Below, one piece after another: positions 1 to 8,011 of a DNA stretch of 19,120 bases. The stretch's first letter is position 1; each line of letters starts with the position of its first letter. The notes below the pieces were generated by a model that did not search any database, had not been told where the DNA came from, and worked only from the letters and a program-made list of their open reading frames with translations. The stretch is from Parvibaculum sp049651025 (lineage in GTDB: Bacteria > Pseudomonadota > Alphaproteobacteria > Parvibaculales > Parvibaculaceae): the NCBI RefSeq assembly GCF_049651025.1, contig NZ_JBASBH010000026.1:1-19120 (forward strand), read 5' to 3'. The position numbers and the translations under genes are program-made.

Positions 1-261
1 CTCTCGCATCGCCGCGCCCGCGCGCTGGCGCACGACCTCTATGCGCAGGTCGCCCCAGGCGGCAAGCTCATCATCGCCAACGTGAAGCAGGGCCGTGAGA
101 CCTGCCAGTGGCCGCTTGAGTTCGTCACCGACTGGAGCCTCATCTACCGCACCGAAGACGATATGCGCGCCATGTATGAAGGCCTCGACATCCAGAATAT
201 CGAAGTGATCGAGGACTCGACGAAATGCGTCTACATGATCATGGGCGACAAGCCCCTCTGA
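1..261 (+). CDS. C-terminal part of a class I SAM-dependent methyltransferase-like protein (5' truncated by window edge)
   Basis: Frame 1 is open from the first base to a TGA at 259-261, giving 86 residues with no start inside the window. The segment APGGKLIIANV matches the late beta-strand and turn of a Rossmann-like class I methyltransferase. It is followed by an aromatic-rich stretch (FVTDWSLIYRTEDDM) and a final strand (TKCVYMIMGDK), the order expected at the C-terminus of this fold. The SAM-binding GxGxG motif would lie upstream, outside the window, so substrate and exact subfamily cannot be named. The gene converges on rne and shares a bidirectional terminator with it. The methyltransferase call is inference from a fragment; that this is a real coding end is much more secure. 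Confidence 0.6.
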   Translation, partial: LSHRRARALAHDLYAQVAPGGKLIIANVKQGRETCQWPLEFVTDWSLIYRTEDDMRAMYEGLDIQNIEVIEDSTKCVYMIMGDKPL

Positions 262-281
262 TCCGAGGCATTCGGCAAAAG

Positions 282-317
282 AAAAGCCTGGTTCCGATCA
301 AACGGAACCAGGCTTTT
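282..317. terminator. Bidirectional intrinsic terminator between the methyltransferase-like gene and rne
   Basis: A perfect 15-bp stem (282-296 with 303-317) encloses the 6-nt loop ATCAAA. The stem ends in A-tracts on the left and T-tracts on the right, so either transcript yields a GC-containing hairpin followed by U residues: CTTTTTATTTTC on the + strand and TTTTCTTTTGC on the - strand. It lies 20 bp after the + strand stop codon and 22 bp beyond the rne stop codon, so it can end both convergent genes. Confidence 0.93.
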
Positions 318-339
318 TATTTTCAGGCGCAAGCTGCGT

Positions 340-3036
340 TCAGCTTGTGCGGCGCTGCCACCATCCGCGACGTGCCGGGCCTTCGCTCTTCTCTTCCTTC
401 GCCGGTTCGGCGGCGGGAGAGGGAAGGGTGTCGACCTCGGCATGAACCTCGGCAACGCCCATGGCAATTTCACCAGTGTCGGCTTCAACGGCGTCAGCTT
501 CACTGGCATCGGCCAGATCGGTCTCCGGCTCGCTCGGCGTCTCGGCAGGAAGTTCGACATCCGCCGCAACAGCCGCTTCGACCGGCGCTGCCGCAGGTGC
601 TTCCGGCTCGATAAAGGCTGCCGGCGCTTCTTCAGCCTCATTCTCGCGTGATGACGTTACATCCTCGCGCGAATAGGAGAGCAGCACCGGCGCTTCTTCC
701 GCCACCGCATCAGCGTCTTCTTCGGCCTTGCCCGCCTCTTCATCGCTTGCCTGCTCGCCGTTTTCGCCAGCTTCGACGATCAGCTTGCCATCTTCATCGC
801 GACGATTGCGACGTCCGCCACGGCGGCCGCGGCGACGGCGCTTGCGGGGACGATCTTCGTCGCCTGCTTCGCCATCTGCAGCTTCGCCCGTCTTGGCTTC
901 ACCAGCAGCGCCAGCCTCATGCGGCGTGTCGTCGTCTTCCTCGTCGCCTTCGGCGTCGTCTTTCGGCGCATGGCCTTCAGCGGCATGGCCGTTACCGGCT
1001 TCGCTGCCTTCCTCGCCCTTCTTGCGACGACGACGACGGCGGCGCTTGCGCGGGCCCTGCTCGTCGTCACCCGCTTCCGCATCATGCGTCTCGCGAGCGC
1101 GAGGCTGTGCGGGCGTCGTCACTTCGTCTTCTTCGTCCTGTTCCTCTTCGATCACATTGTCGATGACGAGGTCTTCTTCCTCATTATAGGTGTTCTCGAT
1201 ATTGATCGCGCCGGCAGCAGGCCGCGTGCGTGTCAGCGCGCGGGCCTCCGCCTGTTCGATGCGATGCTCCGAACCCTTCAGCATCGGCTCGGCCTCGATA
1301 TAGACCGAGGTGCCATAGCGCTCTTCGATGTCGAGCAGGTTCGAGCGCTTCTGGTTGAGAATATAGACCGCCACATCGACCGGCACCTTCGCCGTGAAGG
1401 CGGCAGCACGGCCCTTGATCGCTTCCGCCTCGACGCCGCGCAGCACATGCAGCGCCATCGACTCGACCGAGCGAACAATGCCCGTGCCCATGCAATGCGG
1501 GCAGGTGACCGTGGAGCCTTCAAGCACGCCCGAGCGCATGCGCTGGCGCGACATTTCGAGAAGGCCGAAATGGCTGATGCGTCCAACCTGGATGCGCGCC
1601 CGGTCCGTCTTCAGGCAATCTTTGAGCTTGCGTTCCACCGCGCGGTTGTTGCGGTTCTCGTCCATGTCGATGAAGTCGATGACGATAAGGCCCGCAAGGT
1701 CGCGCAGACGCATCTGCCGCGAAACTTCTTCCGCCGCTTCGAGATTGGTGCGCAGCGCCGTCTGCTCGATGTTGCGCTCTTTCGTCGAGCGTCCCGAGTT
1801 CACGTCGATGGAGACAAGCGCTTCCGTCGGATTGATGACGATATAGCCGCCGGACTTCAGCGTAACGGTCGGGTTGAACATCGAGTCGAGCTGCTGCTCG
1901 ACCTGATATTTCTGGAAAAGCGGCTGCTTGTCCTTATAGGGTTGAACATTCTTCGCATGGCTCGGCATGAGCATGCGCATGAAGGTCTTCGCTTCCTTGT
2001 AGCCCTCGTCGCCCTCGACATAGACCGTGTCGATATCCTTGTCATAGAGGTCGCGGATCGAGCGCTTGATAAGGCTGCCTTCCTCGTAAACGAGGGCAGG
2101 GGCGGTCGAGCGCAGCGTCAGCTCGCGCACGCTTTCCCACATGCGCAGCAGATATTCATAGTCGCGCTTGATTTCCGCCTTGGTGCGCTTGGCGCCCGCC
2201 GTGCGAATGATGAGGCCCATGCCTTCGGGCACATCGAGCGACTCGGCAATGGCTTTCAGCTTCTTGCGATCGGCAGCAACGGTGATCTTGCGGGAGATGC
2301 CGCCGCCGCGCGCCGTGTTGGGCATCAGCACGCAATAGCGACCGGCAAGCGACAGGAACGTGGTAAGCGCCGCGCCCTTGTTGCCGCGTTCTTCCTTGAC
2401 GACCTGAACCAGCATGATCTGGCGGCGCTTGACGACTTCCTGAATCTTGTAGTTGCGGAAGTTGTGGCGCTGCTTGCGCGGCTCGGCTTCTTCCTGAGCT
2501 TCCTCGTGCGGATCGTCCGCGCCGATCGCTTCGACCGTCTGGTCGGAATGAACGAGTTCGGTTTCGCCGCGATCGACAATCGCGCTGTCGCTCGCATGTT
2601 CGCCGTCTACATGCGGTGCGTCGTCATGCGGCGCGTCGTCGCCCGCATGCGCTTCGTCCGCAGGAGCGGATGCGTCCGACGCAGCGGCAGGTGCCGCCTG
2701 CGTCTCGTCATCGTCGTCGGCATTTTCTTCTTCGGCGGCGCGGCGCGCAGCGGCAGCCTGATGCTGCACCAGCGCTTCGCGGTCGGCGACGGGGATCTGA
2801 TAGTAGTCCGGGTGGATTTCGCTGAAGGCGAGGAACCCGTGGCGGTTGCCGCCATATTCAACGAAGGCCGCCTGCAGCGAAGGCTCTACGCGCGTGATTT
2901 TCGCGAGATAGATATTGCCTCGAAGCTGCTTTCTGCTTTCCGACTCGAAGTCGAATTCGTCAACGCGGTTTCCATTCACGACCACGACCCGAGTCTCCTC
3001 GGGGTGGGTCGCGTCGATAAGCATCTTGTTTGCCAT
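340..3036 (-). CDS. rne: Ribonuclease E (degradosome endoribonuclease)
   Basis: This 898-residue protein is the essential endonuclease that starts mRNA decay and rRNA/tRNA processing. The S1 RNA-binding domain begins near residue 38 (GNIYLAKITRVEPSLQAAFV), is interrupted by an acidic/Ala-rich insertion at about 92-187, and resumes to about 240. The DNase I-like catalytic domain carries D411 and N413 (SIDVNSG) and D454 (IVIDFIDM), with the same spacing as E. coli D303/N305/D346. The zinc-link cysteines are C512 and C515 (TCPHCMG). The C-terminal half is disordered, with Arg-rich tracts (about 663-673 and further on) alternating with acidic stretches. It ends in RRGWWQRRTS, resembling the PNPase-docking GWW motif known from Caulobacter RNase E. 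The start MANKMLIDA is chosen over an upstream ATG at 3075 because family homology begins there and CTGGAG lies 9 nt upstream. Its distance from the divergent amidase gene leaves room for a long regulatory leader, as in other rne genes. Confidence 0.97.
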   Translation of the reverse strand: MANKMLIDATHPEETRVVVVNGNRVDEFDFESESRKQLRGNIYLAKITRVEPSLQAAFVEYGGNRHGFLAFSEIHPDYYQIPVADREALVQHQAAAARRAAEEENADDDDETQAAPAAASDASAPADEAHAGDDAPHDDAPHVDGEHASDSAIVDRGETELVHSDQTVEAIGADDPHEEAQEEAEPRKQRHNFRNYKIQEVVKRRQIMLVQVVKEERGNKGAALTTFLSLAGRYCVLMPNTARGGGISRKITVAADRKKLKAIAESLDVPEGMGLIIRTAGAKRTKAEIKRDYEYLLRMWESVRELTLRSTAPALVYEEGSLIKRSIRDLYDKDIDTVYVEGDEGYKEAKTFMRMLMPSHAKNVQPYKDKQPLFQKYQVEQQLDSMFNPTVTLKSGGYIVINPTEALVSIDVNSGRSTKERNIEQTALRTNLEAAEEVSRQMRLRDLAGLIVIDFIDMDENRNNRAVERKLKDCLKTDRARIQVGRISHFGLLEMSRQRMRSGVLEGSTVTCPHCMGTGIVRSVESMALHVLRGVEAEAIKGRAAAFTAKVPVDVAVYILNQKRSNLLDIEERYGTSVYIEAEPMLKGSEHRIEQAEARALTRTRPAAGAINIENTYNEEEDLVIDNVIEEEQDEEDEVTTPAQPRARETHDAEAGDDEQGPRKRRRRRRRKKGEEGSEAGNGHAAEGHAPKDDAEGDEEDDDTPHEAGAAGEAKTGEAADGEAGDEDRPRKRRRRGRRGGRRNRRDEDGKLIVEAGENGEQASDEEAGKAEEDADAVAEEAPVLLSYSREDVTSSRENEAEEAPAAFIEPEAPAAAPVEAAVAADVELPAETPSEPETDLADASEADAVEADTGEIAMGVAEVHAEVDTLPSPAAEPAKEEKSEGPARRGWWQRRTS

Positions 3037-3828
3037 TGAGCAAATCTCCAGGACGCCGACCACCGCGCAGAGCAAGGCGCAAATTCATGCGGCCGAGCGG
3101 GCGCGCGCAGGCGCCGATTGTGTGAAGCCGGTCTGCCGCAATCGCCTGATGGCGGTGCGCGGCGAAAGAACCGGATTGGGTCTTGAATGATGAAGAGGAG
3201 GCAGAAGCGCCCCGGAAAATCGGGTCGCACGCCATGGAGAGACAGTGAGGCACCCGCTTCAAAAAGCGAACGTGTCGTCCCTGTTTTTCGTCCAACTGCG
3301 TGGTTGCGTCGTGCATCTCAACCTTTGACGCCCCCTGATATTCGCCGGGGGCGGGCGGAATTCGTCTTCTCCGCCAGGGGCCCCGCGCCGGTTATCCGGA
3401 ACTGACCCAAGGAGGTTAAACGAGCGATTACGCGCTCGGGCGATCTGATTTCGCGCTCAGCCCGTGAAACCCCCGTGAAATATATAAAGGGGAATCGGAG
3501 CTGGAAGGGCGGCGAAGCTGGAAGGGTTGCACCGCTATCGCGGGAACCGCGCTCGTCGCGTCTAGGACGCCAGACCGGCTAGCCTTCGCTTTGTACGTTT
3601 GCGGTCCTGATTTGGCAAGCACGCGCTTTACGAAGCAAGGAGCCTTATATTAACCAGCCTAGTCATTGATAATTCGTGAAGTTTTCGATTTGGTAATGGT
3701 TTATAAAGCATTCTCATCAGAATAGCTTAAGGGCGTTCGGTCGATTCAAACGGGCGCGCTGGCACACGCACCCTTCTGGTCCGCGTGCCGATCCGACGCT
3801 GATCGCATATGGGCAGGCTGCGATTTTT
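3037..3828. other. Long intergenic region between divergent rne and amidase genes; no gene supported
   Basis: About 790 bp without a convincing coding region. It must hold the rne promoter and leader (-) and the amidase promoter (+). Visible elements are: a 7-bp GC hairpin (3329-3335 with 3347-3353); a tandem CCCGTGAAA direct repeat (3461-3469, 3472-3480), 11 bp apart and next to an AT-rich TATATAAA; an 11-nt direct repeat AGCTGGAAGGG (3499-3509, 3516-3526); TTAACCAG at 3650-3657; a GATTC (GANTC-type) site at 3743-3747; and an AT-rich stretch at 3660-3720 that probably contains the amidase promoter. I cannot place a reliable -35/-10 pair for either gene. A Shine-Dalgarno-like AAGGAGG at 3409-3415 is followed by no start codon at a suitable distance. 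Confidence 0.6.
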
Positions 3829-5238
3829 ATGGTGAATATCAGGCGCGTACCGGTTTTGAAATGGTTGGCAAAGTTCGGCCTCGGCTGCGCCGTCATTTTG
3901 GCCGTGGCGCTGGCCGATCTGCCGCTCAGGGCCGAGCCCGGCGTGCTGGGTTCGCTGCCCATCGCCCGCCCCACCACCACGACACGCGCGCCGAGCGTCG
4001 ATCAGGCGGCCTATCCAGCGCCTGCGCTCGATGCCACCACCCCCTCAAGCGACACGATTCCGGCCGCCTCGTCGCAAACCGGCCAGACCACCGTGACCGG
4101 CATCAGGGTAGGGGATCGCGGCGCGGAAACCCGTTTCGTCGTCGAGCTGAGCGGCCCGCAGGCCGTTCGCTATCACGTCTTCACGCTGGCAGACCCTTAC
4201 CGCGTCGTCGTCGACATGCAGAACATGTCCTCGCACCTTCCCGATGTGGCGGGGCTGAAGGGCGGCGGATTGATCGCCGATTATCGCTACGGCGTCTTCC
4301 AGCAAAACACCTTCCGCATCGTCATCGACACGACCGTTCCCGTGGCCGTATCGCGCAATTTCACGCTGGAGCCGCAGGGCGGCTTTGGCAGGCGTGTCGT
4401 CCTCGATCTCGCCCAGACCGATCCCGTGAGCTTCATGTCATCGGTCGGCCTTCCCGATAGCGATAACGCAGCCGTTCAGGCCGAAGCCGTCCGGCCGGTC
4501 GTCGCCCCGGTCGCGCCCTCCCGCCCCGAAATCAGGCATGATCGCCGCCGCGTCGTCGTCATCGACCCCGGCCATGGCGGCGTCGATCCGGGCACGCATG
4601 GCAAAAGCGGCGTGCTCGAGAAAGACGTCGTGCTGGCCTTCGGGCGCGAGCTTGCCAAGCGCCTGCGCGAAAGCGGCCGCTATGACGTGCATATGACGCG
4701 CGACAGGGACTTCTTCATTCCGCTGCGCGACCGCGTGGCTTTCGCACGCCGCCACAAGGCCGACCTCTTTATCTCGATCCATGCGGATTCGATTGCCAAG
4801 TCGGACGTGCGCGGCCTGTCTGTCTACACCCTGTCGGAAACCGCCTCCGACAAGGAAGCGGCCGCGCTCGCCCGCAAGGAAAACCTCTCCGACGCCATAG
4901 CGGGCATCGACTTTCAGGGCGAGTCGCCCGAAGTCACCGGCATCCTGATCGACCTCGTGCAGCGCGAAACCAAGAACTATTCGGCCCGTTTCGCCAAGTC
5001 GATTGTCGATTACACGCGCCATTCGACGACCCTGCTGGACCCCACGCACCGCTTCGCTGGCTTCGTCGTGCTCAAGGCCCCCGATGTTCCCTCCGTGCTG
5101 GTCGAACTGGGTTTCCTGACCAACAGCGCCGATGAAAAGCGCCTGACCTCCTCGAAGTGGCGAACCAGCGTCGCCACCTCCTTTGTCCGCGCCATCGACC
5201 GTTATTTCGGCGACCGGCTCGCAGAGGGCCCGAACTAG
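3829..5238 (+). CDS. amiC: Periplasmic N-acetylmuramoyl-L-alanine amidase (AMIN + Amidase_3)
   Basis: This 469-residue zinc amidase cuts the bond between MurNAc and the stem peptide, separating daughter cells at septation. The N-terminus is a signal peptide or anchor (basic residues, then a hydrophobic segment at about 14-33). A low-complexity linker leads to an AMIN domain at about 88-197, which targets septal peptidoglycan. Amidase_3 covers about 240-458, with zinc ligands H249 (DPGHGG), E264 (GVLEKD) and H318 (SIHAD), and catalytic E426 (LVELGF). A helical insertion at about 340-400 corresponds to the autoinhibitory helix of AmiB/AmiC-type enzymes, so activation by an EnvC-like LytM partner is likely. 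The ATG at 3829 starts directly before the signal sequence; its ribosome site is weak (GGGCAGG about 12 nt upstream). The next gene is PBP1A, a common alphaproteobacterial arrangement. The amiC name reflects domain layout, not proven orthology. Confidence 0.93.
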   Translation: MVNIRRVPVLKWLAKFGLGCAVILAVALADLPLRAEPGVLGSLPIARPTTTTRAPSVDQAAYPAPALDATTPSSDTIPAASSQTGQTTVTGIRVGDRGAETRFVVELSGPQAVRYHVFTLADPYRVVVDMQNMSSHLPDVAGLKGGGLIADYRYGVFQQNTFRIVIDTTVPVAVSRNFTLEPQGGFGRRVVLDLAQTDPVSFMSSVGLPDSDNAAVQAEAVRPVVAPVAPSRPEIRHDRRRVVVIDPGHGGVDPGTHGKSGVLEKDVVLAFGRELAKRLRESGRYDVHMTRDRDFFIPLRDRVAFARRHKADLFISIHADSIAKSDVRGLSVYTLSETASDKEAAALARKENLSDAIAGIDFQGESPEVTGILIDLVQRETKNYSARFAKSIVDYTRHSTTLLDPTHRFAGFVVLKAPDVPSVLVELGFLTNSADEKRLTSSKWRTSVATSFVRAIDRYFGDRLAEGPN

Positions 5239-5269
5239 CCGCAAGTGCAGGGGGGGCCATATGGTCGCC

Positions 5270-5331
5270 TCATTTGTTGCGCAAATGAAGCGCCGCCAAA
5301 TTTGCGTTAACCATAGCGCATGGTTTGGCGG
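5270..5331. promoter_or_regulatory. Cluster of inverted repeats and a TTAACCAT motif upstream of mrcA
   Basis: Three inverted repeats lie in the 195-bp gap between the amidase and PBP1A genes. TCATTTG/CAAATGA pairs 5270-5276 with 5282-5288. CCGCCAAA/TTTGGCGG pairs 5293-5300 with 5324-5331, and AACCAT/ATGGTT (5309-5314 with 5320-5325) is nested inside it. The inner repeat contains TTAACCAT at 5307-5314, which matches a motif associated with CtrA in Caulobacter. A short T-run (ATAATTTTC) follows the second structure, so it could instead terminate the amidase transcript. Whether this is operator, terminator or both cannot be decided from sequence. Confidence 0.45.
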
Positions 5332-5433
5332 ATAATTTTCGGCAGGGATTTCGTGCTGTGCTAAATGGTGCGAAACTTCGTGTCATATTGATGCAGGCGC
5401 GCCAGCTATGCGGCCGCATATGAGGGGTGGGCA

Positions 5434-7935
5434 GTGAGCCCTATGCTGAGAATCTTCACGGCGATAGCAGCGGTTTTTCTGGTTGTTCTGTGCGGCGGCT
5501 TGCTCGCCGGCGGCTATATGCTGTGGCAGTTGAACCAGGACCTGCCGGATTATTCCAAGCTGGCCGATTACGAACCCCCGGTCATGACGCGCGTTCATGC
5601 GGGCGACGGAAAGCTCATCGCCGAATATGCGCGCGAACGCCGCCTCTATGTTCCGATCAACGTGATCCCCAAGCGCGTCATCGAGGCTTTCCTCGCCGCC
5701 GAAGACAAGAATTTCTACAGCCATGGCGGCGTCGATGCGACGGGCATCGCGCGCGCCATGTTCGACAACATCATCAACATCGTGAACGACCGCCGCCTTG
5801 CCGGCGCGTCCACGATCACGCAGCAGGTCGCGCGCAACTTCCTCCTGAACAGCGACCGCACGCTGACGCGCAAGCTCAAGGAGGCGCTGATCGCGCTGCG
5901 TCTTGAGAAGGCCTACACGAAGGACAAGATCCTCGAACTCTATCTGAACGAAATCTATCTCGGCATGGGCGGCTATGGCGTCGCCGCCGCCGCGCAGATC
6001 TATTTCGATCAGCCGCTCGACAAGCTCACCATCGCGCAAGTCGCCTATCTCGCCGCGCTGCCCAAGGGCCCTGCAAACTATCAGCCCTATACCTATCGCG
6101 ACCGCGCCATTGCGCGCCGCAACTGGGTCATCAGCCGCATGCAGGAAGACGGCTTCATCACCGCCGAAGAAGGTGCTGCCGCACGCGCCGAAGAATTCAC
6201 CGTCACCCAGCGCCCCGTCGGCGTGCAGGTGGCCAACGCCGAATATTTCGTCGAAGAAGTTCGCCGCGAGCTTTATGCCAAGTTCGGTGAGCAGAAGCTT
6301 TACGAAGGCGGCCTCTCGGTCCGCACGACCATCGACACGCGCATGCAGGGCGTTGCCCGCACCGCGTTGCGCAAGGGCCTCACAGATTACGATCGGCGCC
6401 ACGGCTGGCGCGGTCCGGTCGCCAAGCTCGATGCGGGCGCGAACTGGCACACTGCATTGCAGACGCAGCCCCATGCCGAAGACCTCGCGCCCTGGACGCT
6501 CGGCGTCGTTCTCGACTTGACGCCGCAGGCCGCGAAGATCGGTTTGCGACCCGAAAAACTCGCCAGCGGAAAATTCTCCACGGACGTGAAAACGGGAACC
6601 ATCCCCTTCAGCGAAATCTCCTGGGCGCGCGCCTCGATCAAGAACCAGTATCTCGGCGCCGTTCTGAAGCAGCCCTCCGACGCGCTCGCCATCGGCGATG
6701 TCATCTATGTCGAGCCGATCTACAAGAAGGGCGAGACGACGCCGGATCATTACGCGCTGCGTCAGGTGCCCGCCGTCAATGGCGCCGTCGTCGCGATGGA
6801 CCCGCATACGGGCCGCGTGCTCGCCATGCAGGGCGGCTTCAGCTTCGACCAGAGCGAATTTAACCGCGCCGTGCAGGCGCTCCGCCAGCCCGGCTCCTCC
6901 TTCAAGCCATTCGTCTATGCCGCCGCGCTCGATCATGGCTTCACGCCTGCAAGCCTCGTTCTCGATGCGCCTTTCGTCATGGATCAGGGCGCGGGCCTCG
7001 CGCTCTGGAAGCCGGAAAACTACGAGCACAATTTCTACGGCCCCTCGACGCTGCGCTTCGGCCTCGAGCATTCGCGCAACGTGATGACGGTTCGCCTCGC
7101 TCAGAATATCGGCATGGACAAGGTCGCCGATTACGCGCACCGCTTCGGCATCACTGACAATATGTCGCCCGTCCTCTCCATGGCGCTCGGCGCTGGCGAG
7201 ACGACGCTGATCAGGCTCACCGCCGCTTACGCCATTCTCGACAATGGCGGCCGCAAGGTGACGCCGACCTTCATCGACCGTATTCAGGACCGCTGGGGCC
7301 GCACGATCTACAAGCATGATAATCGTCCGTGTCAGGATTGTAACGCCGATTGGGCAGGCCAGCAGCCACCGGAACTTCCCGACACGCGCGAGGAAATCGA
7401 GAATCCGCAAACCGCCTATCAGATGACTTCGATCCTCGAAGGCGTGATCCAGCGCGGTACAGGTTCCGCTGCAAAGGCCGTTCCCGTGCCGCTCGCCGGC
7501 AAGACCGGCACCTCGAACGACGAACGCGACGCATGGTTCATGGGTTATTCGCCAAACCTCGTCGTCGGCGTCTTTGTCGGCTACGACAATCCGACGCCGC
7601 TCGGCCATGCTGAAACCGGCGGGCGCACCGCCGCGCCCATCTTCCGCGACATCATGATGGAAGAAGTCGGCAAGGAGCCCGCTATCCCGTTCCGCATTCC
7701 GCCCGGCATCAATCTGGTGAAGGTCGATCCGAAAACGGGCCAGCTCGCCTCGTCCAGTAGCCCCAACGTGATTCTCGAAGCCTTCAAGGATGGCACCGAT
7801 CCGCAGATGGATTCGGGCTCCTCATCGCTCGGCGTCGTCACAGGCTCGCCTGTTTCCGGCCTCGATGGTGCGCCCGCCCCGTCGCCGGGCACGAATGACG
7901 AGGGCATCAATTCAGGCACGGGCGGGCTTTACTGA
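5434..7935 (+). CDS. mrcA: Penicillin-binding protein 1A (bifunctional transglycosylase/transpeptidase)
   Basis: This 833-residue class A PBP polymerises lipid II into glycan strands and cross-links them at the inner membrane. A single membrane anchor lies at about 6-30. The GT51 transglycosylase follows, with catalytic E90 (AAEDKNFYSHGG) and the family motifs GASTITQQ (124-131) and KILELYLNEIYLG (165-177). A PCB_OB-like domain spans about 320-440. The transpeptidase domain has S488-x-x-K491, S547-R-N549 and K690-T-G-T693, all intact. A CxxC pair (C633, C636) sits between transpeptidase motifs and could form a periplasmic disulfide. The last ~45 residues are Gly/Ser/Pro-rich and probably disordered. 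The GTG start at 5434 is preferred over the ATG at 5443 because GAGGGG (5422-5427) lies 6 nt before the GTG but 15 nt before the ATG. The preceding gene is a septal amidase. Confidence 0.96.
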   Translation: MSPMLRIFTAIAAVFLVVLCGGLLAGGYMLWQLNQDLPDYSKLADYEPPVMTRVHAGDGKLIAEYARERRLYVPINVIPKRVIEAFLAAEDKNFYSHGGVDATGIARAMFDNIINIVNDRRLAGASTITQQVARNFLLNSDRTLTRKLKEALIALRLEKAYTKDKILELYLNEIYLGMGGYGVAAAAQIYFDQPLDKLTIAQVAYLAALPKGPANYQPYTYRDRAIARRNWVISRMQEDGFITAEEGAAARAEEFTVTQRPVGVQVANAEYFVEEVRRELYAKFGEQKLYEGGLSVRTTIDTRMQGVARTALRKGLTDYDRRHGWRGPVAKLDAGANWHTALQTQPHAEDLAPWTLGVVLDLTPQAAKIGLRPEKLASGKFSTDVKTGTIPFSEISWARASIKNQYLGAVLKQPSDALAIGDVIYVEPIYKKGETTPDHYALRQVPAVNGAVVAMDPHTGRVLAMQGGFSFDQSEFNRAVQALRQPGSSFKPFVYAAALDHGFTPASLVLDAPFVMDQGAGLALWKPENYEHNFYGPSTLRFGLEHSRNVMTVRLAQNIGMDKVADYAHRFGITDNMSPVLSMALGAGETTLIRLTAAYAILDNGGRKVTPTFIDRIQDRWGRTIYKHDNRPCQDCNADWAGQQPPELPDTREEIENPQTAYQMTSILEGVIQRGTGSAAKAVPVPLAGKTGTSNDERDAWFMGYSPNLVVGVFVGYDNPTPLGHAETGGRTAAPIFRDIMMEEVGKEPAIPFRIPPGINLVKVDPKTGQLASSSSPNVILEAFKDGTDPQMDSGSSSLGVVTGSPVSGLDGAPAPSPGTNDEGINSGTGGLY

Positions 7936-7948
7936 GGCCTTTTGCCTT

Positions 7949-7966
7949 CGCGGGTTTACACCCGCG
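7949..7966 (+). terminator. Short hairpin between mrcA and prfB, possible weak terminator
   Basis: CGCGGGT (7949-7955) pairs with ACCCGCG (7960-7966) around the loop TTAC. Flanking AGGCC and GGCCT could extend pairing outward, and a short TATTTTC follows at about 7979. The U-run is poor and does not directly follow the stem, so partial read-through into prfB is plausible. Confidence 0.35.
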
Positions 7967-8011
7967 TCCGTTCGGCCTATTTTCCCGCTCCGCGTTCCAC
8001 GGAGGCCAGTT

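Noticed and set aside
340..3036. RNase G instead of RNase E
   Set aside because: The long disordered Arg-rich C-terminal half and terminal GWW motif are RNase E features; RNase G ends soon after the zinc-link and small domain.
919..3039. 706-residue open frame on the + strand opposite rne
   Set aside because: It lies wholly antisense to a clear RNase E. Long antisense open frames are common in GC-rich genes, and the translation shows no recognisable domain and a skewed Arg/Ala/Asp composition.
3037..3075. 13-residue extension of RNase E (MLCAVVGVLEICS)
   Set aside because: It covers the ribosome site CTGGAG of the canonical MANKMLID start.
3187..3405. 72-residue + strand and nearby 64-residue - strand (3428-3622) open frames in the rne-amidase gap
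   Set aside because: Both have low-complexity Arg/Ser/Pro composition, no good ribosome site and no recognisable features; they are expected by chance in GC-rich DNA.
3409..3415. Strong Shine-Dalgarno-like AAGGAGG in the rne-amidase gap, suggesting a small gene
   Set aside because: No ATG, GTG or TTG lies 5-12 nt downstream, and a TAA falls within the next few bases.
5383..7608. 741-residue open frame on the - strand opposite mrcA
   Set aside because: It is a shadow of the PBP1A coding frame, with no recognisable domain and no ribosome site of note.
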